Of a stretch of 64,000 bases of DNA, positions 1 to 9,938 are shown one piece after another. The DNA comes from Deltaproteobacteria bacterium (GTDB taxonomy: Bacteria > Desulfobacterota > Desulfarculia > Adiutricales > Adiutricaceae), in contig JAISFS010000074.1 in assembly GCA_031263485.1 (NCBI GenBank), positions 1 to 64,000 on the forward strand, written 5' to 3'. Made by a program: the position numbers and the translations under genes. The first letter of the stretch is position 1; the number at the start of each line of letters is the position of its first letter. The notes beneath the pieces are model-generated. The model worked only from the letters and a program-made list of their open reading frames with translations. It was not told where the DNA came from and did not search any database.

Positions 1-284
1 CCCGCGTCGAGGAATCCGGAAGGCTTCCCGCGAACCGCAACTCGCTTGAAATGCCGGGAGCCAGACAGCCCTTGATCCGCGACCATGCCGTATGACGTTT
101 CTTCATGACTAGGAGCCTGTCTTATAGGTGCGACAGCATCGGCAGGAATCTGGAAGTCGCAGAGGGCCGCCTCTTGTCCGGCACAAACGCTGTCATCCCC
201 TTCTTCAAGACCCTTTAAGCAACCGGCTCCAAGTTCCTGCTGTCCGGCCCGAGGCCCCGTCGAATCCCCCCCTAACCGCGTCAG
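1..284. other. No gene recognised (left edge)
   Basis: No reading frame here has a recognisable protein or a good ribosome-binding site. It leads into the patatin gene. I see no promoter or terminator that I can defend. Confidence 0.4.
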
Positions 285-1355
285 GTGATCCACATGCCCT
301 CCTTCAATGCGACGTCCGGATCCGAACATGTCGGTCTGCAGGCTTTCCCGACCGGCGGGACGGGGATCGTCCTGTCAGGAGGAGGCGCCAAGGGCGCCTG
401 GGAAGCCGGGGCGGTGAAGGCCTTGGCAGAGATTGGAGCCAGGGTTTCCTCCGTCTCTGGCGCTAGCGTGGGGGCTTTGAACGGCGCCGTCGTGAGCGCC
501 GCGCGGGAACTGGACGAGGCCGCGTCCCGGCTCATGGCCGCGTGGGGCGGCATAGGCCCGGCGAGCGTGCTCGTACCAAATCTCGAGACCATAGGGAACG
601 CCCTCCTGACGCTTTTCGTGAAGCGGAAAACAGGCAATTCTGACGCACGTAAGGCGGAAGCGGGCAAGGCGGACGCGGGAAAGACGCCCGCGATGGTCGC
701 GGGCGGCAGGGCAGCGAAGGCGCGGGACGTGCTTTCTGGTTTCTCCAGGGACGGCGTCTTCTCCACGGAGGGGCTTAGGGGTATCCTGGACAGATACTGC
801 CCGGACGACGAGCTTGAGCGCGGGCTCCCGCTGTACGTGTCGCTCTTCCCGGACTCGGTGCCCGGGGCGGGCAAGGCGGTGGTGGAGCTCGCGGCCGCCC
901 AGTTCGGGAAGAGGGACTCGCGCAAGCCCGTCTTCGCGCTGGTCCAGGATCTTCCCCTCCGGATGAGGAAGGAGGCCGTGCTGGCCTCCGCCACCCTCCC
1001 GTTCGTCTTCGGCACGGGGCGCGTGGGGGAGGAACGCTTCCGGGACGGCGGCATGGGCGCCTGGAAGGGCCGGGAAGGCAACACGCCAGCCGGGCCGCTC
1101 GCGAATGGCCTGTGCGCCAGGATTATCGTGTTGCACCTGGAGACGGGGACTCCCTGGAGGCCGCCCGTTGGAGCCAAGGCTGCCATGCTGGAGCTCTCGC
1201 CATCCGTCCCCCTGAAGTCGGGCGGGAGGATGCCGGCGGTCCTGGACTTCTCGCGAAGATCCCTCGACCGCTGGACGGACCTTGGCTACCGGGACGTGTC
1301 GGCCAGGCGGGGAGAGGTGGAGGGATTTCTGGGGGATGCCAATCGCAAGCCGTAG
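285..1355 (+). CDS. Patatin-like phospholipase
   Basis: Serine lipid acyl hydrolase of the patatin family, which uses a Ser-Asp dyad. The oxyanion-hole motif GGGAKG is at residues 32-37, the nucleophile elbow GASVG is at 59-63 with Ser61, and the catalytic Asp is D254 in RDGG. These are the three diagnostic motifs, in order and at the usual spacing. No signal peptide is visible, so a cytoplasmic or membrane-peripheral location is likely. The first start codon is GTG 285. ATG 294, three codons in, is an equally good start and has AGG upstream. Residues about 118-145 are a Lys/Ala/Gly-rich insert with short repeats (EAGKADAGK) between conserved blocks; this kind of insert recurs in other proteins of this window. 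The next gene downstream is convergent, so it is probably monocistronic. Substrate unknown. Confidence 0.9.
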   Translation: MIHMPSFNATSGSEHVGLQAFPTGGTGIVLSGGGAKGAWEAGAVKALAEIGARVSSVSGASVGALNGAVVSAARELDEAASRLMAAWGGIGPASVLVPNLETIGNALLTLFVKRKTGNSDARKAEAGKADAGKTPAMVAGGRAAKARDVLSGFSRDGVFSTEGLRGILDRYCPDDELERGLPLYVSLFPDSVPGAGKAVVELAAAQFGKRDSRKPVFALVQDLPLRMRKEAVLASATLPFVFGTGRVGEERFRDGGMGAWKGREGNTPAGPLANGLCARIIVLHLETGTPWRPPVGAKAAMLELSPSVPLKSGGRMPAVLDFSRRSLDRWTDLGYRDVSARRGEVEGFLGDANRKP

Positions 1356-1691
1356 GCGAAGAACATCCGGCAAGGAGGCTTCAGGCGCCGCATATCCGTC
1401 TGTGCCGTACCGGTAACGCTAAAGCATTGCCTGCCATCCTCTGAACGGGTACGTGACGGCAAGCCGCCTGTTGTCCGGAAGCGCGGATGATCAGGTCGCG
1501 GCCCATGAGGTCGAGAGCCTGGTTGCGTCGCGTCAGGATGTTTTCCGGTCCCTGCCGTCCCCTGGGGGAAATTCCGCGTTCAGGGATCAGGTTGCCTGGA
1601 GATAATCAGCATCGATTAAGCTTTGGTCTCTGATATAGTCCAGATGCGACTTGTATTCTGATAGCCTTTGCCTTGCCCAAGTGGCCATTTG

Positions 1692-1718
1692 GCATGCCCA
1701 AGTGGCCTTTGGGCATGC
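1692..1718. repeat. Perfect 10-bp inverted repeat
   Basis: Arms GCATGCCCAA (1692-1701) and TTGGGCATGC (1709-1718) flank a 7-base loop. The motif GCCCAAGTGGCC also occurs just upstream (around 1676-1686), so part of the hairpin is a direct repeat as well. There is no T-run on either side, so it is not a standard terminator. It could be an operator or a structured RNA. Confidence 0.5.
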
Positions 1719-1887
1719 TCAAGATAGACGACAGGTATATCCTCTATAGCGATAGCCTGATGAATTTTATTCATCTGAATGAAATTAAGTCAAAAAATAT
1801 AAGCCATATGGCGTAATGTGTCGATGACCTCTTGATATCAAGGAAATATTTTGTTGTAGGAAATCTTGACGGCAACGCCATCAAGAG

Positions 1888-1927
1888 AAAAAAATGCCTC
1901 AACGGATCGGGCTGATCCGTTGAGGCA
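1888..1927 (-). terminator. Rho-independent terminator (minus strand)
   Basis: A perfect 14-bp stem, TGCCTCAACGGATC (1895-1908) with GATCCGTTGAGGCA (1914-1927), has a 5-base loop and lies beside A7 at 1888-1894. Read on the minus strand this is a stem followed by T7. The only intact upstream minus-strand gene is the autotransporter ending at 2468, about 540 bases earlier, so it probably ends that transcript. Confidence 0.85.
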
Positions 1928-2467
1928 GCGGTCGTCTGAAATGTCGGCAATGACTCTGCATGGCGGCATGGGATGAGGAATCCCGCCCTGACATGCCGAG
2001 ATCGGGCGCTTCTGCCCGTGAGCGTTTGCGATGGATCAGAAAATACCCAGGGGGCAAAAGTCGCGGTCATCGAATGGATTTAAGGTTCAACGCGGCGAGA
2101 TCATGGGACACACGCGGAGGAGCGTCGGCCCCGTGCCCAGGATCAGGTGCCTACCGGCCCGCGCCCCGGTTAAAGGGCCAGCGGTCGGCAACCAAGTTTT
2201 TCGGCGTGGCTTCAAGTCCCGCTGCGACGAATGAACCGGAGCTCAACCGGGGACGGTGGCCGCAGAATCTCCGATTAGGCTGGAGCCGGGACGGGGAAAG
2301 GCCGGGACGCGGGGAACTGCCGTTAAAGGCTATTATTCCTTGGCTGACTGAAACCGTCGATGTCTGCGTCGAATTGCCGCAATTGGGAGTATGCCATATC
2401 GTCTGGGTATTGCGGATGCGCCGATAAGACGGTTCAGGAATCCCCGGCGGACTCATGCGCGCGGTTT

Positions 2468-5464
2468 CTAGAAGGCGAGCCTCAGGCTCAGTTCGGCGGA
2501 GACGCCTTCCCGCCTGCCTATGGAACCCTGGACCCCCAGCTGCAACTCGAGGGGGCCGGAGCCGGGTTTCACGGTCAGCCCGAGCTCGCCCACTCCGGTG
2601 GAGCCGGCGAGACTGACCTTGGGGAGATCCGTGCCCGCGTAGGAGAGGCGTGAATCGCCGTCGAACTCGTGCTCGAAGTATGCCCCGAAGTAGGCCTTGA
2701 GGGACGGGGTGATTCCGATGCTCTGCCTCGCCCCGGCCTTGATTCGGGAGGAGGTGACGGGGCCGAGCGAGGCGTTGTCCCCGTCGATGTCGAAGTCGTC
2801 CCCGTCGCGGCGCAGGTGATAGTATTTGGCGGAGAGATCCAGCGAGCCGTCGGAACCCCCGAAGGTCATGAGGTAGCCGCCTCCGAAGTGGAAGCCCCAG
2901 TACCTGGCGTCCATGTCGTAGCTCACCTCGCGCCCCTGGGCGGCCTGGAAGTTCCGGGTGCGGAAGTCGGCGTCTGTCTTGCCGTAGCGGACGGAACCCT
3001 CGAGGTACGGGTGGCTGGAGCCGGCCTCGCCGATGTCCAGCCTCGCGAAGGCGCCGCCCCCGATGTAGGAGAGGTCTCCCTCGCCGTGGACGGTGGCGAG
3101 TCCCGCGAAGTCGCTGTAGGAGTCGAAGCTGCCTTCCCCGAACTCCAGGAAGGCGCCGGCGAGGACACGGCCGGCGGAAACCCCGGTCCCGAAAGCCACG
3201 CCGATGTCCCCGGTCACCCCTGTCACGTCCACGTGGGACCCGGTCTCGGCCCGGTGCCGTCCGTAGCCCACCGCGGCGAAGGGCGAGACGCCTCCGGCCT
3301 CGGAAAGTCCGGCCGCCGCGGCCGGGATGGCTCGGGCGGCGATGGCGTCGCCGCCGACGTTGACGAAGGAGACGTCGGCCAGGGGGACCTCGGAGACGGC
3401 GTTGGCGTCCTCGCGGACGTCGACTTTGGCAACCTCGATCACGACCGCCTTGCCGGCGGCGTCCCTGTCTGCCCTGAAGGAATAGACTTTGAAAAGGTCC
3501 TGGCTGACGACGGCGACCGAGCCGATGTCGCCCGTCAGGGAATCGGACGCCTTCAGGACGACAAGCTCCTGCCCGACCGCGAGGCGCGCCGCGCCGGTGA
3601 CCTCGACCCTCAGCTTGGCCGACGCGGCGCCGGTCCCCAACCTGATCGTTCCGGCCTCCAGCAACGCGACGGGCGAGGGGGAAGACGCGACGGCCTTCGC
3701 GGCCTGCTCGGGCGTGACGGCGAACGTGTAGCTCTCGAAGCCTCCGACCTGCGAGAAGGAGGCGTTTCCGGAACCGTAGGTCACCTTGTCCATGACAAGG
3801 GCGTTCCCGGCGACCCTGTCGCCGGCGCCCGCACCGCCGCCGCCGAACAGGCTCGGGGCCGCGGATCCGAGGGTGATCGCCCCGGACAGCGTGACCGTGT
3901 TCCTGTTGGCGGTCCCCGCGCCCGCGGCTATGAAGCCGCCGTAGACGTCGGAATTCAGACCGCTGTCCCTTACGGTCACGGAGTTGCGGTCGGCCGAGAG
4001 GGCCGATGCGTCAGCCGGCGCAGCCACGTAGCCGCCGTACACGGCGCCGCCGATGGGCGTTTCCAGGCCCTCTATGAGGACCCTGTTCCCGTCGGCCTTG
4101 CCGCCGCTGGCGAGCCCGCCGAAGACGCCGCCCGCGACCGAGGCCGCTCCGGTCACCGTGACTGAGTTGGAGATCGCGTCTCCCGACTCCGGGGCGGGGA
4201 CGGCATGCCCGCCGGCTACGAACCCGGCTACCCTGCCCCCGCTCAGTTCCACCCGGTTCGAGCTCGCGGCGCCGCCGGTGACCCGCCCGCCTACGACGTC
4301 CTCGCCGACGGTGCCGCCGGTCATCCTGACCGAGTTTTCCGCTACGGTGTTCCCCTTCATTCCTGACGGGTCGATGAAGAAATCGACTCCGCCCCCGAAG
4401 ACGCCGCCGCCGATCCGCGTGTTCCCGGAAATCTCGACGGAATTTCCCCTGACCGTCGCCCCGGAAACGATGTTGCCGTAACCTCCCACCGCGTAGCCGT
4501 CGATGAGCCCCCTCTCGAGGATCACCTCGTTGTCCCGGATCAGGGGCCCGTTGCCGGAGGCGGGTGCCTTCCCTTTGTGCAGGAACGCGGCGATCACGTC
4601 GTGCGTCACGTGGAGGGGAGCCGAGTCGTCGTCGCCGAGCACCTCCACCTTGTTGCGCTGCAGGACGCTCGAGTCGTCGGCCAACGGGAGATCCGGTACG
4701 GATCCGTCAGCGTACGCTCCCTGGAGCCAGTATATCCTGGCGCCGGATCCGCTCTCGAACGTCACGGAATTCTCGGACGCCTCCCCGGATCCGGCGAGAT
4801 TCACGGGATCGCTGCTGCGGATGATCCCGCCGGACACGGCGTAAATCTCGATGTCAGCCGCGGCGCTGCCCGGATGGAAAACCACCATGTTCCCCTTGAC
4901 ACTGGCGGGTCCACCGACGGCAAGGGCCCCGCCGCCGACTATCGAGCCTTCCTTCAGGGTTTTGTCTTCGATGGCGTATCCCGCTGCCGTGACGGCCACC
5001 GAGTTGCCGACGACGCTAATGGGCGCGGTGGACGCCGAGAGGTAAGTCGCGGCCCCTCCGAACACGTGGGCGGCGGCCGCCGAGGGATCCTCGATATGTA
5101 CCGAGTTGTCCTTGACGATTCCCTGGAAGCTACCGCCGCCGATGACCGCGTACCCCGCTACGTCGCTGTCGAGGAACAGCGTATGATCCGCATCCGCGGG
5201 AACCCCGTCGGTTACGGCGATGACTACCATGCCCAACAGCGGAATAGGCCCTAAGACGTTGGGATTGCCGGGATCGGCCCATCCCTTGCCTTCCAGGTCC
5301 GATGTCCTGTGGGACGAATCCGCAGCGAGGGCGATCGCTGGTGACAGCGCGAGCACGGCCGCTACCGCCAGGCAGAACCGCCACGTCGCGGGCACCGTGC
5401 CGCTGCGGCGCTGCCGCAGCCAGTCGCAGCACGATCTTTCGGTTGCATTTGTCGTATCTGTCAT
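2468..5464 (-). CDS. Autotransporter, type V secretion
   Basis: Predicted surface protein of about 998 residues. The N-terminus has a long charged region, then a hydrophobic segment ending AIALAAD, which fits a Sec signal peptide with cleavage near residue 48. The passenger, up to about residue 710, consists of repeated Gly/Asn/Ser/Val-rich units with recurring GG(V/A)FGG and N(S/T)V motifs, as expected of a right-handed beta-solenoid. The C-terminal ~270 residues have the alternating aromatic/Gly beta-strand pattern of an autotransporter barrel and end in SLRLAF, with the terminal Phe used for BAM recognition. I chose ATG 5464 because AGGA lies 7 bases upstream; an in-frame GTG at 5503 has no ribosome-binding site. 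The passenger function is unknown: no protease or lipase motif is seen, so adhesin is only a guess. The transcript probably ends at the hairpin 1888-1927. Confidence 0.85.
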   Translation of the reverse strand: MTDTTNATERSCCDWLRQRRSGTVPATWRFCLAVAAVLALSPAIALAADSSHRTSDLEGKGWADPGNPNVLGPIPLLGMVVIAVTDGVPADADHTLFLDSDVAGYAVIGGGSFQGIVKDNSVHIEDPSAAAAHVFGGAATYLSASTAPISVVGNSVAVTAAGYAIEDKTLKEGSIVGGGALAVGGPASVKGNMVVFHPGSAAADIEIYAVSGGIIRSSDPVNLAGSGEASENSVTFESGSGARIYWLQGAYADGSVPDLPLADDSSVLQRNKVEVLGDDDSAPLHVTHDVIAAFLHKGKAPASGNGPLIRDNEVILERGLIDGYAVGGYGNIVSGATVRGNSVEISGNTRIGGGVFGGGVDFFIDPSGMKGNTVAENSVRMTGGTVGEDVVGGRVTGGAASSNRVELSGGRVAGFVAGGHAVPAPESGDAISNSVTVTGAASVAGGVFGGLASGGKADGNRVLIEGLETPIGGAVYGGYVAAPADASALSADRNSVTVRDSGLNSDVYGGFIAAGAGTANRNTVTLSGAITLGSAAPSLFGGGGAGAGDRVAGNALVMDKVTYGSGNASFSQVGGFESYTFAVTPEQAAKAVASSPSPVALLEAGTIRLGTGAASAKLRVEVTGAARLAVGQELVVLKASDSLTGDIGSVAVVSQDLFKVYSFRADRDAAGKAVVIEVAKVDVREDANAVSEVPLADVSFVNVGGDAIAARAIPAAAAGLSEAGGVSPFAAVGYGRHRAETGSHVDVTGVTGDIGVAFGTGVSAGRVLAGAFLEFGEGSFDSYSDFAGLATVHGEGDLSYIGGGAFARLDIGEAGSSHPYLEGSVRYGKTDADFRTRNFQAAQGREVSYDMDARYWGFHFGGGYLMTFGGSDGSLDLSAKYYHLRRDGDDFDIDGDNASLGPVTSSRIKAGARQSIGITPSLKAYFGAYFEHEFDGDSRLSYAGTDLPKVSLAGSTGVGELGLTVKPGSGPLELQLGVQGSIGRREGVSAELSLRLAF

Positions 5465-6664
5465 TTTTTCATCCTGCTTTCCGGTTTTCCGACGATTTTT
5501 CACGGTTGCGGGCCGCGGCAGTCCGAGGCCCGGCTCCTACCGCCTATCCCTTGAGACAGGCGCATGGTCTGTAGTCCCCGTCCGCGTGTCCACGTGCGCC
5601 GGGTGGCTTGAACCCCGGATTAGAGGGCGGCGATGCACACGTCCTCCGGGCAAGGCGGGTGAGCCCGATGAAGATCGCCTCTGGCCGGTCATGCCGGCAT
5701 GCGAGGTCGTCAGGGAAAGGTGGATGGGACGCGCGAACGGGCGGTGAGCCGGGCATCGGCAATTATCGATCTGCCAACGGTCCACGGCTCGCGGATCCCG
5801 ACCCCGACCCCGGTCCCAGGTCATGGGTGCCAGGGACTGCCGGCGGCGCGCGAGCCCGCATCCAGGCGGACTCGATGCCATTCTCCCTCCCGTGCGTCTA
5901 TGTGCGCCATGCGTCCTGGCGCGTCGTGCGCCCTGGTGCGAGAAACATCGGCCCAGACATACGGGTCCGGCTGATCGGTTCAGGGGGCCGCGGTGCATGT
6001 TGGCCATTTTAGTGACTCCGCAGGATATCCGACGGCGCCGAAGACTTTGCCGTTGGGGGCTCCCGATGACTAGGGAAGCCCGCGTCCCGGGTAACTTGGG
6101 CATCGGAGGGGCCCGGGGCAGAATTCAGCCGTCCGGTTTGGGGGTCGGCATCTCGGCGAAGTGAAGGTCATCGCGCCGCGTTTCGGAGTTTGTTCGATGC
6201 GATGCTGAAGCAGAATTTCACAACGCCTCGAAGGCTGAGAGCGCGGAAACGTATGGCCTTGCCGGGAGCGTTGATGCTTCCCGTCGGGTAGCTTGACCGG
6301 GAGGAGACTCATCCCCCGAGTTCTTCAGGGATGCCGCCTTGAGGTTGTCATGACAGCTTGTCAGCGGCTTGCCTGAGCGGAGGGCGTCCGGCAAGCTCCC
6401 GGCTCAGTCCGTGACAGGCCGTAAACCCGCCGCAAGGGTGCAAGCGGATGGTATTTTCATTACAATATCAACAACTTAAGGGAGCGGTGTTTGACAACCT
6501 GCTTATACCATCAATTTAAAATTTGAAGGACATTTGGGTTTCTGGCTAAAGCTGTATGACATTGTTTTGCAATGTCGGCGAATCTTAGGAACAGGAATCA
6601 CGCGGCCCGTCTTGGCAGGTATCATAAGGAATGTCGGCAGAACCCGTTTTCGAATCCCAATCGT

Positions 6665-6718
6665 TCAAGAGACCGTTAAGTCGGGGCCGACGGTGTAGCG
6701 CTCAACAGCATGGGCCAT
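6665..6718 (-). pseudogene. Possible 5' remnant of an aldo/keto reductase gene
   Basis: A 17-codon frame, starting at ATG 6718 and reading MAHAVERYTVGPDLTVS then stop, is preceded by AAGGAG at a good distance. The residues ERYTVGPDLTVS resemble the start of aldo/keto reductases (typically YRLGPDLTISR followed by VxTGLWQ). The expected continuation is not found in any frame downstream, so this would be a truncated start left after a deletion. The match is short and from memory, so it is weak. Confidence 0.25.
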
Positions 6719-7470
6719 CTTCAATCTCCTTTATGGCTCACCATACACCTTTTGCTGCTCAAATTGCAATAACGATTTCTATTTTTCTAAACGCCAGCAA
6801 TCGCGCATCCGCATCTGAGCCATCCGGGTCGTGAGGACGTTCGCGGGAGAGGACGGCGCGTCGGACTCCGTCAGTCCTGACTGATTCCATTGCTCTCCTT
6901 CATCAAGAAGGACTCGCGGTAAAGGTTTGTGTGCGGCGGTCCGCCCCCTCACCTGTGAAAGGAAGCGCCTCCCGAACGAGCGAATATCAAAATAATTGGT
7001 GGAAGGCCTAACGTGAAACCATCTTGACAGGTTTTGACAGATACATCATGCAAACATGCTGAAGCCGTAGCCAGGATCGCCGAGAGCGCAGGGCATCGTA
7101 AGATTTATCCTCAGTGGCCTTGATTGATGATCAGCTCTGCGGCCGGACCAGGTGCTCTCCGATCATCGAGGCGAAAGACGCATGCGCTGAATCTCGGATG
7201 AATTGCGATGTCTGCCCGACAAGGGAAGGGATTCCGTACCGACCGCAACGGAGGCTGGACTTGTCGAGGTCCAAGCGTCGCATGCGGCGGCGTTTGAGCA
7301 CTCCCTCATTCTGACCGTGGGCAATAATCGCCGGAGGGATGCGCATCTGATCCGCATGGCCGCAACGCAACCTGCTGACATACTGACAGCTCGGCCTGCC
7401 TGCCGCGGGAAAGCCGCCGTTCTCCTACGGCCTTTGCCTGACCTTCGGCTTACGGCGGCAAGGGCACGCT

Positions 7471-8210
7471 TTACGCGTCTTTCCCCGAGGGCGGAAGCGG
7501 GCTTTTAGGCGTCTTGATATTGACGATCGTCTCCTTCCCGTCCCCCTTGAAGCGACAGGCCGCGATATTCCTTTCCGCCTTTCCGACAGCCAACGACACC
7601 CGGATGGGGTTTTGGGAACTCCGGCCGGAGCCTTTCCTGAGCATCTGGAGCATTACGGCCTTTGCCGCCGCAGCCCCTCCGCAGGCATTCATCACAGTCT
7701 TAAGCTCGACGACGCATGTCAGGGAGCGTAGACAACTTCCAGCTCAAGCGACCGAGGCCCTCGCGTTTCTCCGCGGTCACTTTGGCGCCTGACATCCACA
7801 GCCCGGAATGCGGGATTGAGCGAAGAAGCTCTCCCCACTCTCCATAAGAAGCTTCTCGACCAGAGCCGCCGCCTGCTTCCGTTGCCTGTCCACGGGGAAG
7901 TCAGAGTCTGCCTCTTCTTGGACTCCCCCGCCCGGGGCTTGCGGAACGCGTCCAAATGATCGGTAAAGATTATGCCTGCGAAAACCGGAACAAGGAGCCG
8001 ACCATGCCGGGCAAGTCGCCGACTGAGAGGTTCATTTTAAGCTCCAGGCCCAACTCGCTGATTCTCTGCCAGGATGAGGAAATTCCGAGATTCTGGAGGG
8101 ACAGGGTGGAAACGGCAGAGCTGACTTCACGATTGGGATAATCCAGAGTATTGTTATGGGGGGTTGTCCCGAACAATGGGTGGGCGCCAAGAAGGGCAAA
8201 TTGTGCCCAT
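7471..8210 (-). pseudogene. Decayed AAA-like/PD-(D/E)XK (DUF1703) gene, C-terminal part
   Basis: Two minus-strand frames match consecutive parts of the intact protein at 15426-17204. Near 8190-7970, LDYPNREVSSAVSTLSLQNL and DLPGMVG match that protein's LDYPNLEVRKAFSTLFLQNL and VPGMVE. Near 7715-7471, CVVELKTV holds the nuclease E-x-K, and NPIRVSLAVGKAERNIAACR matches NPIFVSLAIGREERNIVACR. The segment between them is broken by frameshifts, and the ATPase half is not found. This is a remnant of a fourth family member. Its GC content looks closer to the surroundings than that of the three intact copies, suggesting long residence. Confidence 0.8.
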
Positions 8211-9149
8211 AGCCTTTTTTGCGGCCTTCCGGACAAGGATGTGAGGCCCCAATGAGATCGGCGCAGGGAAGCTTCCCGTTCTCGATCGTGACCATGCGGT
8301 AGGAGAGCTCTTTGCCGCGAAGGCAATGCGGCCGGGACGGCCGGGTGACCCTCCGGCCCCTGCATTTATCGGCTTCAAGACGCCGATGCAATAAAATTAG
8401 CGGCGATTTCAGGCAGATTAATCGAATCGCTTGACTTTTTTGATGCAGCTGTTTATCTCTTCATTAACCCACCTCAGTCATCCATCCGTCATGAGGGCAT
8501 CGCGGCGGGGTTCCGCGCCGGTAGGACTTAACCGGTGCCCTGAAGCCGTCTCGTGCCAGCCTTCGCCGGGATTGCCGATTCCCCGCCGCAGATGCGTCAG
8601 CAGGACCGGAAACCGTCCGGCGCAACGGTAAAGCTCATCCCGGAGGAGGAGTTCCTATCTGCGCATGGCTCGGCTTCAAGCTGGAGGTGGCAGTGCGAAT
8701 CCCTACGGGTATTCCTCCAGTGTCGCCCGGTATCTTGTCAACTGAAACCGACGGGCCACTCGGCAGTTCTTCGCCACGTCCCGGCCCATGGTCGCGTCCT
8801 TGCCTCGGCCACCGGCGGTGCCGGTGACCCCTCCTGCGGCTCCAGTCGGGTCCGGATCGCCGACCCGTTCAGGCGGACGCCAGGTGACAGTGCCTCCCCG
8901 TTCCGGCTTCGCCGCACAGCCCCGCCTCGGAGGTCGCATCCCCGGCGGGTCAGCCCCCCGCTCTGCGGGATGCGGTCCGCCAGACATTTTCCTGCCCATG
9001 CACGCTCTCCGGAGAGAGCCCATGCCTTTGAGCTTCCGGTACGCCCTCGCGTCCCCGGAGAGGTCCCCCCGGACGGGGAGGGACGCGCGCCTCACGCCGG
9101 GGCGCCGCTAACGCGCCGTCTCACGGCGGCAAGGAGTGATCAGACAGAC

Positions 9150-9860
9150 ATACGCACCTCGATAACCATCAAGCTCGCTTCCCTTCTGAGCCTGGCAGCC
9201 CTCGTGCTGGCCTCCGCCTCGCTCTATGCCCAAGCCCCGAACCCTATGAACCCCTTCGCGGGCCAGGCCGAGCTCACCGCCGCCGACATCCCGGTGGTGC
9301 TCGCAATCATGGAGTCCCTGAGGACGCACCCGAACGACATGGACGCCCTCTCGGCCGTGTACACCAAGCACAACATCGACCACATGCGCGGCATGTACCT
9401 CATCGGGCGCGTCACGAACGGGAACAACACCCTCCTGGCCGGCATAACCCTGGAACAGGCCGCTATCATGGTGGGCGGACCGCAGCACGTCCCGTCCCAG
9501 GCGGAATTTGATGTAATCAAGGCCAACCAGGCGGCCCTCATGGCCGCCGCCGGCATGGCTCCGCAACGGAAGGCCGCCTCCGGCTTCCGCCGCGACGACA
9601 TGAACGGCACGTCCGGGCCGCGGGCCGGGTCCCGCAGGGGACTCCGCACCAGGCCCGGACGCCTTATCACGCCATCCGCACGTCCGCGCCTACCCGACCG
9701 CGACCCCTGGCCCAACCGGAAACCGGTGCCATGCGGGGCCTTTCCCCCCCCGCTCCCTCCCACCCGCAGGCCCTGCGCCGAGGGCGGAGTCTCCCCGCGT
9801 TCGCCATGCGTCAGGCCTGCCCGCCCACCACGGCAGGCCTGGCCTCCCGTCCCGACATAA
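9150..9860 (+). CDS. Small secreted protein, copy 1 (start and stop unclear)
   Basis: Paralogue of the next gene. The frame gives a hydrophobic signal segment (KLASLLSLAALVLASASLYA), then a ~100-residue domain containing ELTAADIPVVL, HMRGMYLIGR, TLEQAA and QAEFDVI, all shared with copy 2. Where copy 2 has its ATG (9939), copy 1 has ATA at 9150, with AAGGAG 13 bases upstream. Either ATA is used, initiation occurs elsewhere, or the gene is losing function. The homologous part ends near 9570. Copy 2 stops at the equivalent point, whereas copy 1 runs on for about 95 Arg/Pro-rich residues to 9860, as if the original stop codon had been lost. The domain belongs to no family I recognise. Location is likely periplasmic or extracellular. 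Confidence 0.55.
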   Translation: MRTSITIKLASLLSLAALVLASASLYAQAPNPMNPFAGQAELTAADIPVVLAIMESLRTHPNDMDALSAVYTKHNIDHMRGMYLIGRVTNGNNTLLAGITLEQAAIMVGGPQHVPSQAEFDVIKANQAALMAAAGMAPQRKAASGFRRDDMNGTSGPRAGSRRGLRTRPGRLITPSARPRLPDRDPWPNRKPVPCGAFPPPLPPTRRPCAEGGVSPRSPCVRPARPPRQAWPPVPT

Positions 9861-9938
9861 AAACTCATGCGGGGTCGCCATTTTCCAGTCACGGCCTCTG
9901 ACGCGCCGCCGACCGGCGGCGGGAAGCAACCAGCCGAC

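Larger units (their letters stand above)
1356..2467. other. Intergenic region between convergent genes
   Basis: No credible gene. The part around 1600-1900 is more AT-rich than its surroundings. It contains a hairpin at 1692-1718 and a strong minus-strand terminator at 1888-1927. The stretch 1928-2467 between that terminator and the autotransporter stop codon would be a long 3' untranslated region or could hold a small RNA; I cannot identify one. Confidence 0.4.
5465..9117. other. Long region without intact genes
   Basis: About 3.6 kb with no convincing complete gene. It contains a possible truncated aldo/keto reductase start (6665-6718, minus) and a decayed DUF1703 gene (7471-8210, minus), both listed separately. 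Part of 6440-6800 is AT-rich. Several GC-driven open frames here have no family features and no consistent ribosome-binding sites. The region looks like degraded coding DNA. Confidence 0.45.

Noticed and set aside
281-1186. Minus-strand frame of 301 codons opposite the patatin gene
   Set aside because: Antisense shadow; the plus strand has all three patatin motifs.
2190-2235. tRNA-like 3' end (GGCTTCAAGTCCCGC)
   Set aside because: The T-stem does not pair fully, and no acceptor, D or anticodon arm fits upstream.
2669-4165. A 498-codon plus-strand frame opposite the autotransporter
   Set aside because: It mirrors the Gly/Val-rich repeat composition of the real gene on the other strand and has no ribosome-binding site or motifs.
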